The notes below the pieces were generated by a model, which was given only the letters and a program-made list of their open reading frames with translations, did not search any database and was not told where the DNA came from. A program made the position numbers and the translations under genes. DNA of 64,000 bases from Curvibacter microcysteis (GTDB taxonomy: Bacteria; Pseudomonadota; Gammaproteobacteria; Burkholderiales; Burkholderiaceae_C): the NCBI RefSeq assembly GCF_028649435.1, contig NZ_JAQSIN010000007.1. The stretch is one strand, 5' to 3'. How positions within the stretch are numbered: position 1 is the first letter of the stretch; every line of letters starts with the position of its first letter. Shown here one piece after another: positions 1 to 7,576 of this stretch.

Positions 1-468
1 GTGCTCGGCCTCGAAATGGGCGCCGACGACTACATGAGCAAACCCTTCGAGCCGCGCGAATTGGTGGCCCGCATCCAAACCGTGCTGCGCCGCTTGACGC
101 CGGGCGCCAGCACGCCGCCTGCCGTCGAGGCGGACGTGGTGCACTTTGATGGCTGGGCTTTGTACCGCATGGAGCGCCACCTGGTCACCCCTGCTGGCGT
201 GGTGGTGCCGCTGTCGAACGCTGAATTCAGGCTCCTGTGCACCTTCTTGGCCACCCCCCGTCGCATCTTCAGCCGTGACCAGTTGATGGAGCAGGCGCGC
301 GGGCGGGCCATGGACGCGTTTGAGCGCAGCATCGACTTGCTGGTCTCGCGCTTGCGTCAAAAACTGTCTGACGACCCGCGTGAACCCAAGCTCATCAAGA
401 CCGTGCGAGGCGCGGGCTACCTGTTCAACGTGCGCTCGGTTCAAGGCCACGTCGGATGGCAGCGCTGA
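1..468 (+). CDS. OmpR/PhoB-family response regulator, 5' end outside window
   Basis: Cytoplasmic transcription factor of a two-component system. The visible 155 residues hold the end of the receiver domain (GADDYMSKPFEPRELVARI, with the conserved switch-region Lys of the KPF motif) and a complete C-terminal winged-helix DNA-binding domain (about residues 50-145) ending in the typical VRGAGYLF hairpin. The phosphoacceptor Asp lies upstream of the window, so the GTG at position 1 is an internal codon, not the start. The gene overlaps the following histidine kinase by 13 bases, so the two are co-transcribed and translationally coupled. Its targets cannot be told from the sequence. Confidence 0.93.
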   Translation: MLGLEMGADDYMSKPFEPRELVARIQTVLRRLTPGASTPPAVEADVVHFDGWALYRMERHLVTPAGVVVPLSNAEFRLLCTFLATPRRIFSRDQLMEQARGRAMDAFERSIDLLVSRLRQKLSDDPREPKLIKTVRGAGYLFNVRSVQGHVGWQR

Positions 469-1712
469 CCCCTCGGTCGCCTGCTGAGTCGCCCGCGCGC
501 TCGGGCTGGCGCCAGCGCTGCCTGGCGTGGTGGAACTGTCCGCGGTGCCGCGCCATGCGCCGCGTCGTGGTCGAGCGCGTCGTCCCCAAATCCATGTTGG
601 GCCGTTTGGCGCTGCTGTTGTTCGTGGCCGTGTTGTCCAGCCATGTGCTGGCCCTGACCTTGATGTTCGAGGCGCACGACCTGATGGGGCTGGGGCCGCC
701 CCCGCCGCCGGCGTTCAGCCACCGCGAGGCGGGGGGTGGGGGTCCTCAGGGCCCCGAGGCGCAAGCCTTTCAAGGCCCCACGCCTGAGCTGAACCCAGAG
801 AGGGCGCCGCCGCCCCGGCGCCATGGGACCGCCAGTCCCCGCCCGCACATTTTTCATGCGGGTCTGGTGGTGGACATCGGGGTGCGCTTGCTGGCCTTGA
901 TGCTGGCAGCCTGGGTCGGCGCACGCTGGTTGTCCAAACCCATTGACCGCTTGGCCTCGGCGGCGCGCGAGTTGGGGCAGAACATTGAACGGCCCCCCTT
1001 GCCCGAGGATGGGACGACCGAGTGCCGCGAGGCCAGCCGGGTGTTCAACCAGATGCAGGCCCGCATCCGCCAGCAACTGGAGGAGCGCGACCGTTTTGTG
1101 GCTGCGGTGTCGCACGACTTGCGAACCCCACTGACCCGTTTGCGCCTGCGTGCCGAAAGCCTGCAAAGTGCCGACGACCGCCGCCAATTTGGCCGCGACA
1201 TCGTGGAAATGGACGAGATGATCACCGCCACGCTGGACCACCTGCGCGGCGTGGCCGACCCCGAGCCGCTGGTGTGGCTGGACGTCAAGGCCTTGGTGGA
1301 CAGCCTGGCCGACGATCAACAGGCCTGCGGCCATTGGGTGCCCGTGCATGGCCGCGCGGGGCCTCTGCGTGTGCAGGCCAGCGCCTTGCGCCGCTGCCTG
1401 GGCAATCTGTTGGGCAACGCGATCCGCTACGGTGGTCAGGCCGAGGTGTTTTTGTGGGACACCGGCGAGGAGGTGGGCATTGAGGTGCGCGACCATGGCC
1501 CGGGCCTGCCTGAGGCCGAGCTGGAGCGCGTCATGGCGCCTTTTTACCGGGTCGAAGGCTCGCGCAATCGCCACCACGGTGGGGTGGGCCTGGGGTTGTC
1601 GATTGCGCGCGATATCGCGCAGCGCCACCAAGGCAGCCTGCAGTTGCGCAATGCCAGCGGCGGCGGCTTGTCGGCGGTGGTGGTCCTGCCGCGCCTGGCC
1701 CCGCCGACCTGA
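456..1712 (+). CDS. Sensor histidine kinase
   Basis: Inner-membrane sensor kinase partner of the upstream response regulator. Visible parts: first membrane helix at about residues 48-70, a short periplasmic segment very rich in Pro, Gly and Arg (about 78-135), second helix at about 138-158, HAMP linker (SKPIDRLASAARELG), DHp helix with phosphoacceptor His220 in AVSHDLRTPLTRL, and an ATPase domain with N box (NLLGNAIRYGG, 317 onward), G1 (DHGPG, 346-350) and G2 (GVGLGLS, 376-382). The small low-complexity sensor region suggests detection at or in the membrane. Start at 456 overlaps the regulator gene; ATG at 555 is a possible alternative that would remove a basic N-terminal extension. Confidence 0.93.
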   Translation: MAALTPRSPAESPARSGWRQRCLAWWNCPRCRAMRRVVVERVVPKSMLGRLALLLFVAVLSSHVLALTLMFEAHDLMGLGPPPPPAFSHREAGGGGPQGPEAQAFQGPTPELNPERAPPPRRHGTASPRPHIFHAGLVVDIGVRLLALMLAAWVGARWLSKPIDRLASAARELGQNIERPPLPEDGTTECREASRVFNQMQARIRQQLEERDRFVAAVSHDLRTPLTRLRLRAESLQSADDRRQFGRDIVEMDEMITATLDHLRGVADPEPLVWLDVKALVDSLADDQQACGHWVPVHGRAGPLRVQASALRRCLGNLLGNAIRYGGQAEVFLWDTGEEVGIEVRDHGPGLPEAELERVMAPFYRVEGSRNRHHGGVGLGLSIARDIAQRHQGSLQLRNASGGGLSAVVVLPRLAPPT

Positions 1713-1721
1713 TTCGGTGGT

Positions 1722-1985
1722 TCAGCCTTCCGTGGGGGCAGGGCAGGGGGTGAAGCGCTGAGTGGCTTGTCCGTTGATGTCGATCACTTCCAGGAACATG
1801 GCCGCCGGCCGCACCCAGAGCCCGCGGCTGCCGTAAAGCGCACGGTAAAGGGTCATGGGCTCCAGGGTCTCGCTGTGGCGCACGGTGTCGATCACTTCGT
1901 ACACACCGCCTTTGTAATGGCGGTAATGGCCGGGCGGCACGCAGGGGCTCAGGGCGGGCAGGTCGAGGTCGTTGGGGGCGGTCAT
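1722..1985 (-). CDS. DUF1653 domain protein
   Basis: Small cytoplasmic protein of 87 residues. The segment PPGHYRHYKGGVYEVIDTVRHSETLEPMTLYRALYGSRGLWVRPAAMF is characteristic of the DUF1653 family, whose biochemical role is not known. The ATG at 1985 is preferred because it begins just before the conserved domain; an upstream in-frame ATG at 2066 would add a Pro/Arg-rich tail unlike the family. It is convergent with the histidine kinase, whose stop lies only 9 bases from this gene's end, and divergent from the rRNA methyltransferase gene. Confidence 0.8.
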   Translation of the reverse strand: MTAPNDLDLPALSPCVPPGHYRHYKGGVYEVIDTVRHSETLEPMTLYRALYGSRGLWVRPAAMFLEVIDINGQATQRFTPCPAPTEG

Positions 1986-2146
1986 GGTGCTTGGAGGGGT
2001 TGGGATTCGGGGCTGGGTTTCGCGTGGCGCAAGGGGCCGAGGCCAGCCGGTCGGGTCGCGCAGCATAGCGCGTTGTCGCTCTGATTTGAGGCCGCTGACG
2101 GCGCAGGGCTGGGGTTGAACGGGGAAGCATGGGAAAATGCCCGCTT

Positions 2147-3415
2147 ATGCACCCAAAAGCCCTGCTGGATGCCTGCGCCGAACTGGTCAGGCTCACCCTT
2201 CTGTTTGAACACCCCGCTGACTCGGTGGTGTCCCGTTTCTTCCGCGATCACCGCAACCTGGGGCCGCGTGAGCGCGCCACCCTGGCTGAGACCACCTACA
2301 ACGTGTTGCGGCAAAAGCTGCGCTTCGAGTACCTGGCCCGCTCGGGCTCGGGTCCGCGCGAACGCCGCCTGGCCATCCTGGGCTTCCATGGCCCGCGTGA
2401 CTTTGTGAAGAGCGCTCTGACCGACCAGGAGCGCAATTGGCTCGACACCTGCGACTCGGTCACCGACGCTGACCTGCTGGAGCCGCACCGCCACAACCTG
2501 CCCGAGTGGCTGGCCGGCCCGCTCAAAACCCAGCTGGGCGACGGCTTCTGGCCGCTGGCGGCCAGCCTGAACCAGGGCGCACCGCTGGACCTGCGGGTCA
2601 ACGCACTGGCCGACAAGCGCGAACAGGTGCAAAAAGAGCTCAAGGTCGCAGGCATCAAGTCCGAACCCACGCCTTACTCCCCCTGGGGGCTGCGTGTGGA
2701 CAGCAAGCCTGCGCTGACCAAGCTGGAGGCCTTCACCCGAGGCGCCATCGAAGTGCAGGACGAAGGCTCGCAACTGTTGGCCCTGCTGCTGGACGCCCAC
2801 CGCGGCGAGATGGTGGTGGACTTCTGTGCGGGCGCGGGCGGCAAGACGCTGGCCATTGGCGCGAGCATGCGCAACACCGGTCGCCTGTACGCGTTTGACA
2901 CCTCGGGCCACCGGCTCGATGCGCTCAAGCCACGCCTGGCGCGCAGTGGTTTGTCCAACGTGCACCCGGCGGCCATTGCGCATGAGCGCGACGATCGCAT
3001 CAAGCGCCTGGCTGGCAAGATTGACCGCGTGCTGGTCGACGCCCCGTGCTCGGGCCTGGGCACGCTGCGCCGCAACCCCGATCTGAAGTGGCGCCAGTCG
3101 CCCAAGGCGATCGACGAGTTGGTGCAGAAGCAAACGGCCATCCTGCAAAGCGCGGCCCGTCTGCTCAAACCCGGCGGCCGCCTGGTTTATGCCACTTGCA
3201 GCGTGTTGCCACAGGAAAACGAGGCCATTGCCGAGGCTTTCTCGGCGGCGAACCCCGACTTTGTGCCGTTGGCTGCAGCGCCAACGCTGACCCAACTCAA
3301 GGTGGCCGGTGCCGACGCCTTGTGCAGCGGCGAAGGTGGTTTGTACCTGCGCTTATGGCCGCACCAGCACGCCACGGACGGCTTCTTTGCCGCCGCCTGG
3401 ACCCGCAAGCCCTGA
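2147..3415 (+). CDS. RsmB-type rRNA (cytosine-5) methyltransferase
   Basis: SAM-dependent RNA m5C methyltransferase of the NOL1/NOP2/Sun (RsmB/RsmF) family, 422 residues, expected to modify 16S rRNA. Visible: N-terminal NusB-like helical region (VVSRFFRDHRNLGPRERATLAETTYNVLR), SAM-binding motif DFCAGAGGKT (about 225-234), the release Cys in DAPCSGLGTLRRNPDLKWR (Cys about 301) and the catalytic Cys in YATCSVLPQEN (about 351). Both Cys residues are present, so it should be active. ATG 2147 is chosen because it starts at MHPKALLDAC, close to the family's usual N-terminus; ATG 2129 is 18 bases upstream. Whether it is RsmB itself or a paralogue is uncertain because a fmt/def neighbour is absent. 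Confidence 0.88.
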   Translation: MHPKALLDACAELVRLTLLFEHPADSVVSRFFRDHRNLGPRERATLAETTYNVLRQKLRFEYLARSGSGPRERRLAILGFHGPRDFVKSALTDQERNWLDTCDSVTDADLLEPHRHNLPEWLAGPLKTQLGDGFWPLAASLNQGAPLDLRVNALADKREQVQKELKVAGIKSEPTPYSPWGLRVDSKPALTKLEAFTRGAIEVQDEGSQLLALLLDAHRGEMVVDFCAGAGGKTLAIGASMRNTGRLYAFDTSGHRLDALKPRLARSGLSNVHPAAIAHERDDRIKRLAGKIDRVLVDAPCSGLGTLRRNPDLKWRQSPKAIDELVQKQTAILQSAARLLKPGGRLVYATCSVLPQENEAIAEAFSAANPDFVPLAAAPTLTQLKVAGADALCSGEGGLYLRLWPHQHATDGFFAAAWTRKP

Positions 3416-3594
3416 GCGGCTGCCGTCTGAGGGCGACCGACCCTTTCAGTCACATAACTGTCTAAACCTTGTGGTTAAACAAACTGTGGCTGGAGGGCAA
3501 AAGATTAAAATCCGAGATGGAGACGTCTGCGCGGTCGCTCATTTCGGAGTCAGTCCTGCTTTTTGACGCGCTTCCTCTAGCAAAAGGTTGATAC

Positions 3595-4797
3595 ATGTTT
3601 TTACCGGATTGGGCTGTGTTGAACGCGGCCATTGCTTGGCTGGGCCATGGCCTGTGGGATCTGACCTGGTGGCAAGTGGTCTTGTACACCCTGATCACGA
3701 CCCACTTCACGATCTGCTCGGTCACCATCTTCTTGCACCGTTCGCAAGCACACCGCGCGCTTGACCTGCACCCGATCCCGCAGCATTTCTTCCGCTTCTG
3801 GCTTTGGATTGGCACCGGCATGGTGACCAAGGAATGGGTGGCCATCCACCGCAAACACCACGCTAAGTGCGAGACCCCGGAAGACCCTCACAGCCCGCAA
3901 ACCCGCGGTATTGAAACCGTGTTCTGGCAAGGGGCCGAGTTGTACCGTGCCGAAGCCAAGAACCGCGACACCATCTCGCGCTTTGGTCACGGCACCCCGA
4001 ACGACTGGATCGAGCGCAACCTCTACACGCGCTACAGCTGGCAAGGCGTGGGCCTGATGTTGATCCTGAACCTGGCCTTGTTCGGTGGCCTGGGTGCCAC
4101 CGTGTGGGCGGTGCAGATGCTGTGGATCCCCATCACCGCCGCCGGCATCATCAACGGCATTGGCCACTATTGGGGCTACCGCAATTTTGAAGCGGCCGAC
4201 GCCAGCACCAACATTTCGCCCATCGGCATCATCATCGGTGGCGAAGAGTTGCACAACAACCACCACACCTACCCGACTTCGGCCAAGTTCTCGGTCAAGC
4301 CCTATGAGTTCGACATTGGCTGGGTCTACATCAGCCTGATGTCCAAGATCGGCTGGGCCAAGGTCAAGAAGACCCCGCCCAAGCTGCAACTGGGTGACGT
4401 CAAGCCCGTGGCCGACGAGAAGACCCTCGAAGCCCTGATCGCCAACCGCTACGAAGTCATGGCCGGTTATGCCCGTGGTGTGCGCCAAGAGTTGGCCGCT
4501 TTGTCGGTCAAGCAAGGCGATGCCTCGCTGATCGAGGCGGCCCGTCGCTGGTTGCACCGTGACGCCGACAAGGTGCCTGCCGCCGCTCAGCCTCAGTTGG
4601 CCCAGGCCCGGGTGGCCTACCCGGCGCTGGACAAGATGGTCACCATGCGTGAAGAGTTGCGCCAGCTGTGGCTCAACACCTCGCAGTCGCGTGAACAGTT
4701 GACGCGCGACCTGCAGGCCTGGTGCCACCGCGCAGAGGAAAGCGGCATCGCCGCGCTGCGTGAGTTCTCTCTCACGCTGCGCGCTGCCAAGGCCTGA
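3595..4797 (+). CDS. Fatty acid desaturase (acyl-CoA/acyl-lipid delta-9 type)
   Basis: Membrane di-iron desaturase of 400 residues that introduces a double bond into fatty acyl chains. The three histidine boxes are intact: HRSQAH (48-53), HRKHH (85-89) and HNNHH (220-224). Hydrophobic segments flank the boxes (about 24-45, 66-80, 150-190). After residue about 255 there is a roughly 140-residue charged C-terminal extension (ending in LTLRAAKA) without recognisable motifs, longer than in minimal desaturases. A weak promoter-like pair CTGTGG (3484-3489) and TAAAAT (3506-3511) lies about 85 bases upstream. A strong terminator follows at 4820. Confidence 0.92.
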   Translation: MFLPDWAVLNAAIAWLGHGLWDLTWWQVVLYTLITTHFTICSVTIFLHRSQAHRALDLHPIPQHFFRFWLWIGTGMVTKEWVAIHRKHHAKCETPEDPHSPQTRGIETVFWQGAELYRAEAKNRDTISRFGHGTPNDWIERNLYTRYSWQGVGLMLILNLALFGGLGATVWAVQMLWIPITAAGIINGIGHYWGYRNFEAADASTNISPIGIIIGGEELHNNHHTYPTSAKFSVKPYEFDIGWVYISLMSKIGWAKVKKTPPKLQLGDVKPVADEKTLEALIANRYEVMAGYARGVRQELAALSVKQGDASLIEAARRWLHRDADKVPAAAQPQLAQARVAYPALDKMVTMREELRQLWLNTSQSREQLTRDLQAWCHRAEESGIAALREFSLTLRAAKA

Positions 4798-5161
4798 TCC
4801 GCAACAGCGCCAGCCACCACCGCCCCAGGTCGAATCGACTGGGGCGGTTTTTTTTCGCCATGTCGCTGGCCAGGGTCGCGACCGGGGTGGGTGGGGTGTG
4901 CAGTTCATAGCATGCCGCTTGCGGGCCTTCTGTGCGCAGGCTGACCCAGCCATCGCTGGGGCAACGCCAGGCGGTGTGGGGGCGGATTGGGGTGCGGTAA
5001 GCCGCGCTGAGCGTCGGGTCGGCAGGCAGGTGATGCAGGCTCAGTCGACCCTGCAGGCAGCGCAGTTCGCTGCCTGCACTCAGGGCGATCAATTGCGTTT
5101 GGGTGGCAGCCAGTCGGTGCTGGCGGACGCTTGAAGTGGGGGGTGGAGCGGCTGTGTTCAT
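4772..5161 (-). CDS. DUF2917 domain protein
   Basis: Protein of 129 residues. The core QLIALSAGSELRCLQGRLSLHHLPADP with later HTAWRCPSDGWVSLRTEGPQAACYEL fits the DUF2917 family, small cupin-like proteins of unknown function found mainly in Burkholderiales. It is divergent from the MocR-type regulator at 5314, an arrangement I recall as common for this family, so the regulator probably controls it. The last 26 bases overlap the converging desaturase gene and its codons run through that gene's terminator, which is unusual. Function unknown. Confidence 0.75.
   Translation of the reverse strand: MNTAAPPPTSSVRQHRLAATQTQLIALSAGSELRCLQGRLSLHHLPADPTLSAAYRTPIRPHTAWRCPSDGWVSLRTEGPQAACYELHTPPTPVATLASDMAKKNRPSRFDLGRWWLALLRIRPWQRAA
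4820..4855 (+). terminator. Rho-independent terminator of the desaturase gene
   Basis: Perfect 8-bp stem CCGCCCCA / TGGGGCGG (4820-4827 and 4840-4847) with a 12-base loop followed by eight T residues (4848-4855). It lies 23 bases after the desaturase stop and inside the 3' codons of the converging DUF2917 gene. Confidence 0.9.
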
Positions 5162-5264
5162 GCCCTCCAGCGTAAAAAAGTGGGGGCTTGAGCGACAGGC
5201 ACAGTCGGGCTCGCTTGGCGCCGCATCAGTGCAGGTGTTGGGTCTCTGTTCTGCTTCAAATTCT

Positions 5265-5282
5265 CAACAGCTGTATCTGTTG
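5265..5282. promoter_or_regulatory. Inverted repeat between DUF2917 and MocR genes, candidate operator
   Basis: CAACAGCTGTATCTGTTG: arms CAACAG and CTGTTG are perfect complements around CTGTAT, and ACAGCTGT inside it is itself a palindrome. It sits 49 bases before the MocR start codon and 104 bases from the DUF2917 start, the expected position for an autoregulated divergent MocR operator. The link to the regulator is inference. Confidence 0.45.
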
Positions 5283-5313
5283 TGCTTGTCGGGCTTGCGG
5301 CATCATGGGCCGC

Positions 5314-6807
5314 ATGGCTGCTTCCTCGCGCGACCTTCCTCCTCTTTATCGGCAATGGGCTGAGCATTACCGCCAGGCCATGGTGGCTGGCACCTTGCCT
5401 GTGGGGCAGCGCATGCCCTCGGTGCGCGAATTGATGCAACGCCATTCGGTCAGCTTGTCGACGGCCCTTCAAGTCCTGCGCACTTTGGAGGCGGAGGGGT
5501 ATCTGGAGGCACGGCCGCGGGTGGGGTACTTTGTGCGGGCGCCAGGCGCAGCGGGCCTGGGTGAGACCACCGACCCCGATCCAAGCATCCCGGTGCCCCA
5601 GCTCAATGGCATGGAGTTCGTGGGCATCAACGAGCGCATCTCCTGGTTGTTGGAGCAGGGGCGGCTGGCCGATGTGCGGATCGATTTGGGCTCCGCCATG
5701 CCTGCGCCCGAGCTGTTTGATGGCCCGGCCTTGAACCGGCACGGCGCGGCGCTGCTGCGCGAGTTCCCGGACATCCTGGTGCAGGGCCACTCGCGGCCGG
5801 GCACCCACCCGCTGTTCCAGGCGGCGATGGCGCGCCGGGCTTTGGAGTCGGGTGTGCAGGTCGCGCCGCAGGATGTGATGTCGACCCTGGGCAATTCAGA
5901 GGCCGTGAACCTGGCTTTGAGTGCGGTGGCGGAGAGTGGCGATGTCATTGCCGTGGAGTCGCCCACGTTCTACGGCTTGCTGCAGGCGGTGGAGGCGCAG
6001 AATTTGCGGGCACTGGAGATTCCCAGCAGCTCGCGAACCGGCATCTCCCTGGAGGCGCTGGAGCTGGCCGTGCAGCAGGAGCCGCGTCTGAAAGCGGTGG
6101 TGGTGGTGCCCCACCTTCAGATGCCCAACGGCGCCCTCATGCCGGATGAGCACAAGGCGCGCCTGGTGGACTTCTGTGTGCGCCACCAACTGGCCTTGAT
6201 TGAGGACGACATCTACCGCGAGCTGGTCGAACGCAACGAGCCGCAGCGCCCCCTCAAGGCCTGGGACCGGCAGGGGCAGGTCATTTACTGCGTCTCCTTC
6301 AACAAGACCCTGGCCCCTGGCTTGCGTCAGGGCTGGATGAATGGCGGGCGCTGGCACACGCGCATCCACATGCTGAAGTTTGCCAAGACCCGCAACATGC
6401 AGGTGTGGGCGCAGTTGCTGGCGGCGCGCGCCGTGGAGTCCGCGGCCTATGACCGCCACCTGCGGCGCATGCGGCAGGTGTTGCGCCAGCAGCGCGAGCG
6501 CAGCGTGCAGGCGGTGGCGCGTTACTTTCCTGTGGGCACGCGGCTCAGTGTGCCGGCCGGTGGCCTGAGCTTGTGGATCGAGTTGCCGCCCGGGGTGTCT
6601 TCATCCCAGCTTTTCGAGCAGGCGCTGGCCTTGGGCATTCGCGTCGCGCCCGGGCCGATGTTTTCCAATTCGGGGCGCTATGAGCGCTTTTTGCGCCTGA
6701 GCTGTGGTCTGCCCTTCACGCCCGACGTGGAGGCGGCCTATGCCACCTTGGGTGGCCTGGTCCAGTCGCTGCTGGAGGCCGACCCCTTGCAGCGTTCGGC
6801 GGCCTGA
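5314..6807 (+). CDS. MocR-type regulator (GntR wHTH fused to aminotransferase domain)
   Basis: Transcription regulator of 497 residues. N-terminal GntR winged helix (about residues 8-75: LYRQWAEHYRQAMVAGTLPVGQRMPSVRELMQRHSVS then LRTLEAEGYLEARPRVGYFV) is fused to a class I aminotransferase-fold domain with LGNSEAVNL, IEDDIYREL and the presumed PLP lysine in SFNKTLAPGLRQGW. Such proteins usually use PLP or a PLP adduct as effector. ATG 5314 (MAASSRDLPPLYRQ) starts directly before the DNA-binding domain; ATG 5305 is equally possible, while the further upstream TTG at 5188 would add a Cys-rich tail and is rejected. Divergent from DUF2917. Shares a two-way terminator with rpmG. Confidence 0.9.
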   Translation: MAASSRDLPPLYRQWAEHYRQAMVAGTLPVGQRMPSVRELMQRHSVSLSTALQVLRTLEAEGYLEARPRVGYFVRAPGAAGLGETTDPDPSIPVPQLNGMEFVGINERISWLLEQGRLADVRIDLGSAMPAPELFDGPALNRHGAALLREFPDILVQGHSRPGTHPLFQAAMARRALESGVQVAPQDVMSTLGNSEAVNLALSAVAESGDVIAVESPTFYGLLQAVEAQNLRALEIPSSSRTGISLEALELAVQQEPRLKAVVVVPHLQMPNGALMPDEHKARLVDFCVRHQLALIEDDIYRELVERNEPQRPLKAWDRQGQVIYCVSFNKTLAPGLRQGWMNGGRWHTRIHMLKFAKTRNMQVWAQLLAARAVESAAYDRHLRRMRQVLRQQRERSVQAVARYFPVGTRLSVPAGGLSLWIELPPGVSSSQLFEQALALGIRVAPGPMFSNSGRYERFLRLSCGLPFTPDVEAAYATLGGLVQSLLEADPLQRSAA

Positions 6808-6836
6808 GTGTGTGGGACTCAATCCGTGCGGGCATG

Positions 6837-6871
6837 AAAAAAGCCACCGGGCCGGGGCCGGGTGGCTTTTT
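6837..6871. terminator. Bidirectional terminator between MocR gene and rpmG
   Basis: Stem AAAAAGCCACC (6838-6848) with GGTGGCTTTTT (6861-6871) and a GC-rich loop. A run and T run on either side make it functional on both strands, 30 bases after the MocR stop and 17 bases beyond the rpmG stop. Confidence 0.88.
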
Positions 6872-6887
6872 GAACCAAGGCGCTGAA

Positions 6888-7058
6888 TTACTTCAGCTTG
6901 ATTTCCTTGTAGTCCACGTGCTTGCGAGCTTTGGGATCAAATTTCTTGATCAGCATCTTCTCGGGCGTGGTCTTCTTGTTCTTGGTGGTGGTGTAGAAGT
7001 GACCGGTACCCGCAGTGGATTCCAGCTTGATCTTTTCGCGTCCGCCTTTGGCTGCCAT
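6888..7058 (-). CDS. rpmG: 50S ribosomal protein L33
   Basis: Ribosomal protein bL33, 56 residues, MAAKGGREKIKLESTAGTGHF onward, basic with TTTKNKK and MLIKKFDPKARKHVDYKEIKLK typical of the family. There are no zinc-binding CxxC pairs, so this is the Cys-less form. Start ATG 7058 gives the standard family N-terminus and is preceded on its strand by AAGGAG. It is the second gene of the rpmB-rpmG operon, 11 bases after rpmB. Confidence 0.98.
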   Translation of the reverse strand: MAAKGGREKIKLESTAGTGHFYTTTKNKKTTPEKMLIKKFDPKARKHVDYKEIKLK

Positions 7059-7069
7059 GGTGGTTCTCC

Positions 7070-7303
7070 TTAAGCTTGGCCACGTGCGCGCAGGTCTGCG
7101 AGCACAGAGTCGATACCGTTCTTGTCGATCAGACGCAGAGCGGCGCTGGAAACGCGCAGGCGAACCCAACGGTTTTCAGTTTCAACCCAGAAACGGCGGT
7201 ATTGCAGGTTCGGCAGGAACCGGCGCTTGGTTTTGTTGTTGGCGTGGGAAACATTGTTCCCGACCATCGGGCCCTTGCCCGTGACTTCACATACGCGTGC
7301 CAT
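7070..7303 (-). CDS. rpmB: 50S ribosomal protein L28
   Basis: Ribosomal protein bL28, 77 residues, starting MARVCEVTGKGPMVGNNVSHANNKTKRRF, the family signature. Start ATG 7303 follows TAGGAG on the minus strand. First gene of rpmB-rpmG. The likely promoter is at 7512-7541, giving an unusually long leader of about 200 nt. Confidence 0.98.
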   Translation of the reverse strand: MARVCEVTGKGPMVGNNVSHANNKTKRRFLPNLQYRRFWVETENRWVRLRVSSAALRLIDKNGIDSVLADLRARGQA

Positions 7304-7511
7304 GTGGACACTCCTAAGACTGTTAACGGCCAAAGCCGCACCTCGCCACCCTGGCCGGTCAGGGCACTTAGGCTGACAGGACCCGCGTCGCTCGTCACTG
7401 GTCGCAGCGGCGGCGCGGTTCTGTTGCCTGGGTGGCGGTGGAGGTAATTTGCATCTTTGGCAAGCAAGGGTCTTTGCGACCTCATGCTTGCCTGTTTCAG
7501 CAAAGCTAAAG

Positions 7512-7541
7512 ATTATAGCCTGCGGCGCTCAAAGGCTTCAA
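7512..7541 (-). promoter_or_regulatory. Sigma-70 promoter for rpmB-rpmG
   Basis: On the minus strand TTGAAG (7541-7536) and TATAAT (7517-7512) are separated by 18 bases, a near-consensus promoter. Transcription would begin at about 7505, leaving a leader of about 200 nt before rpmB. It lies just downstream of the trxB stop at 7577 and reads in the same direction. Confidence 0.7.
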
Positions 7542-7576
7542 GCCCTGTCGCCATGCAGGGCTGTGACGGCAGGGGC

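Noticed and set aside
5188..5313. TTG start that would lengthen the MocR protein by 42 residues
   Set aside because: Cys-rich tail unlike the family, and it would place the operator-like repeat inside the coding region.
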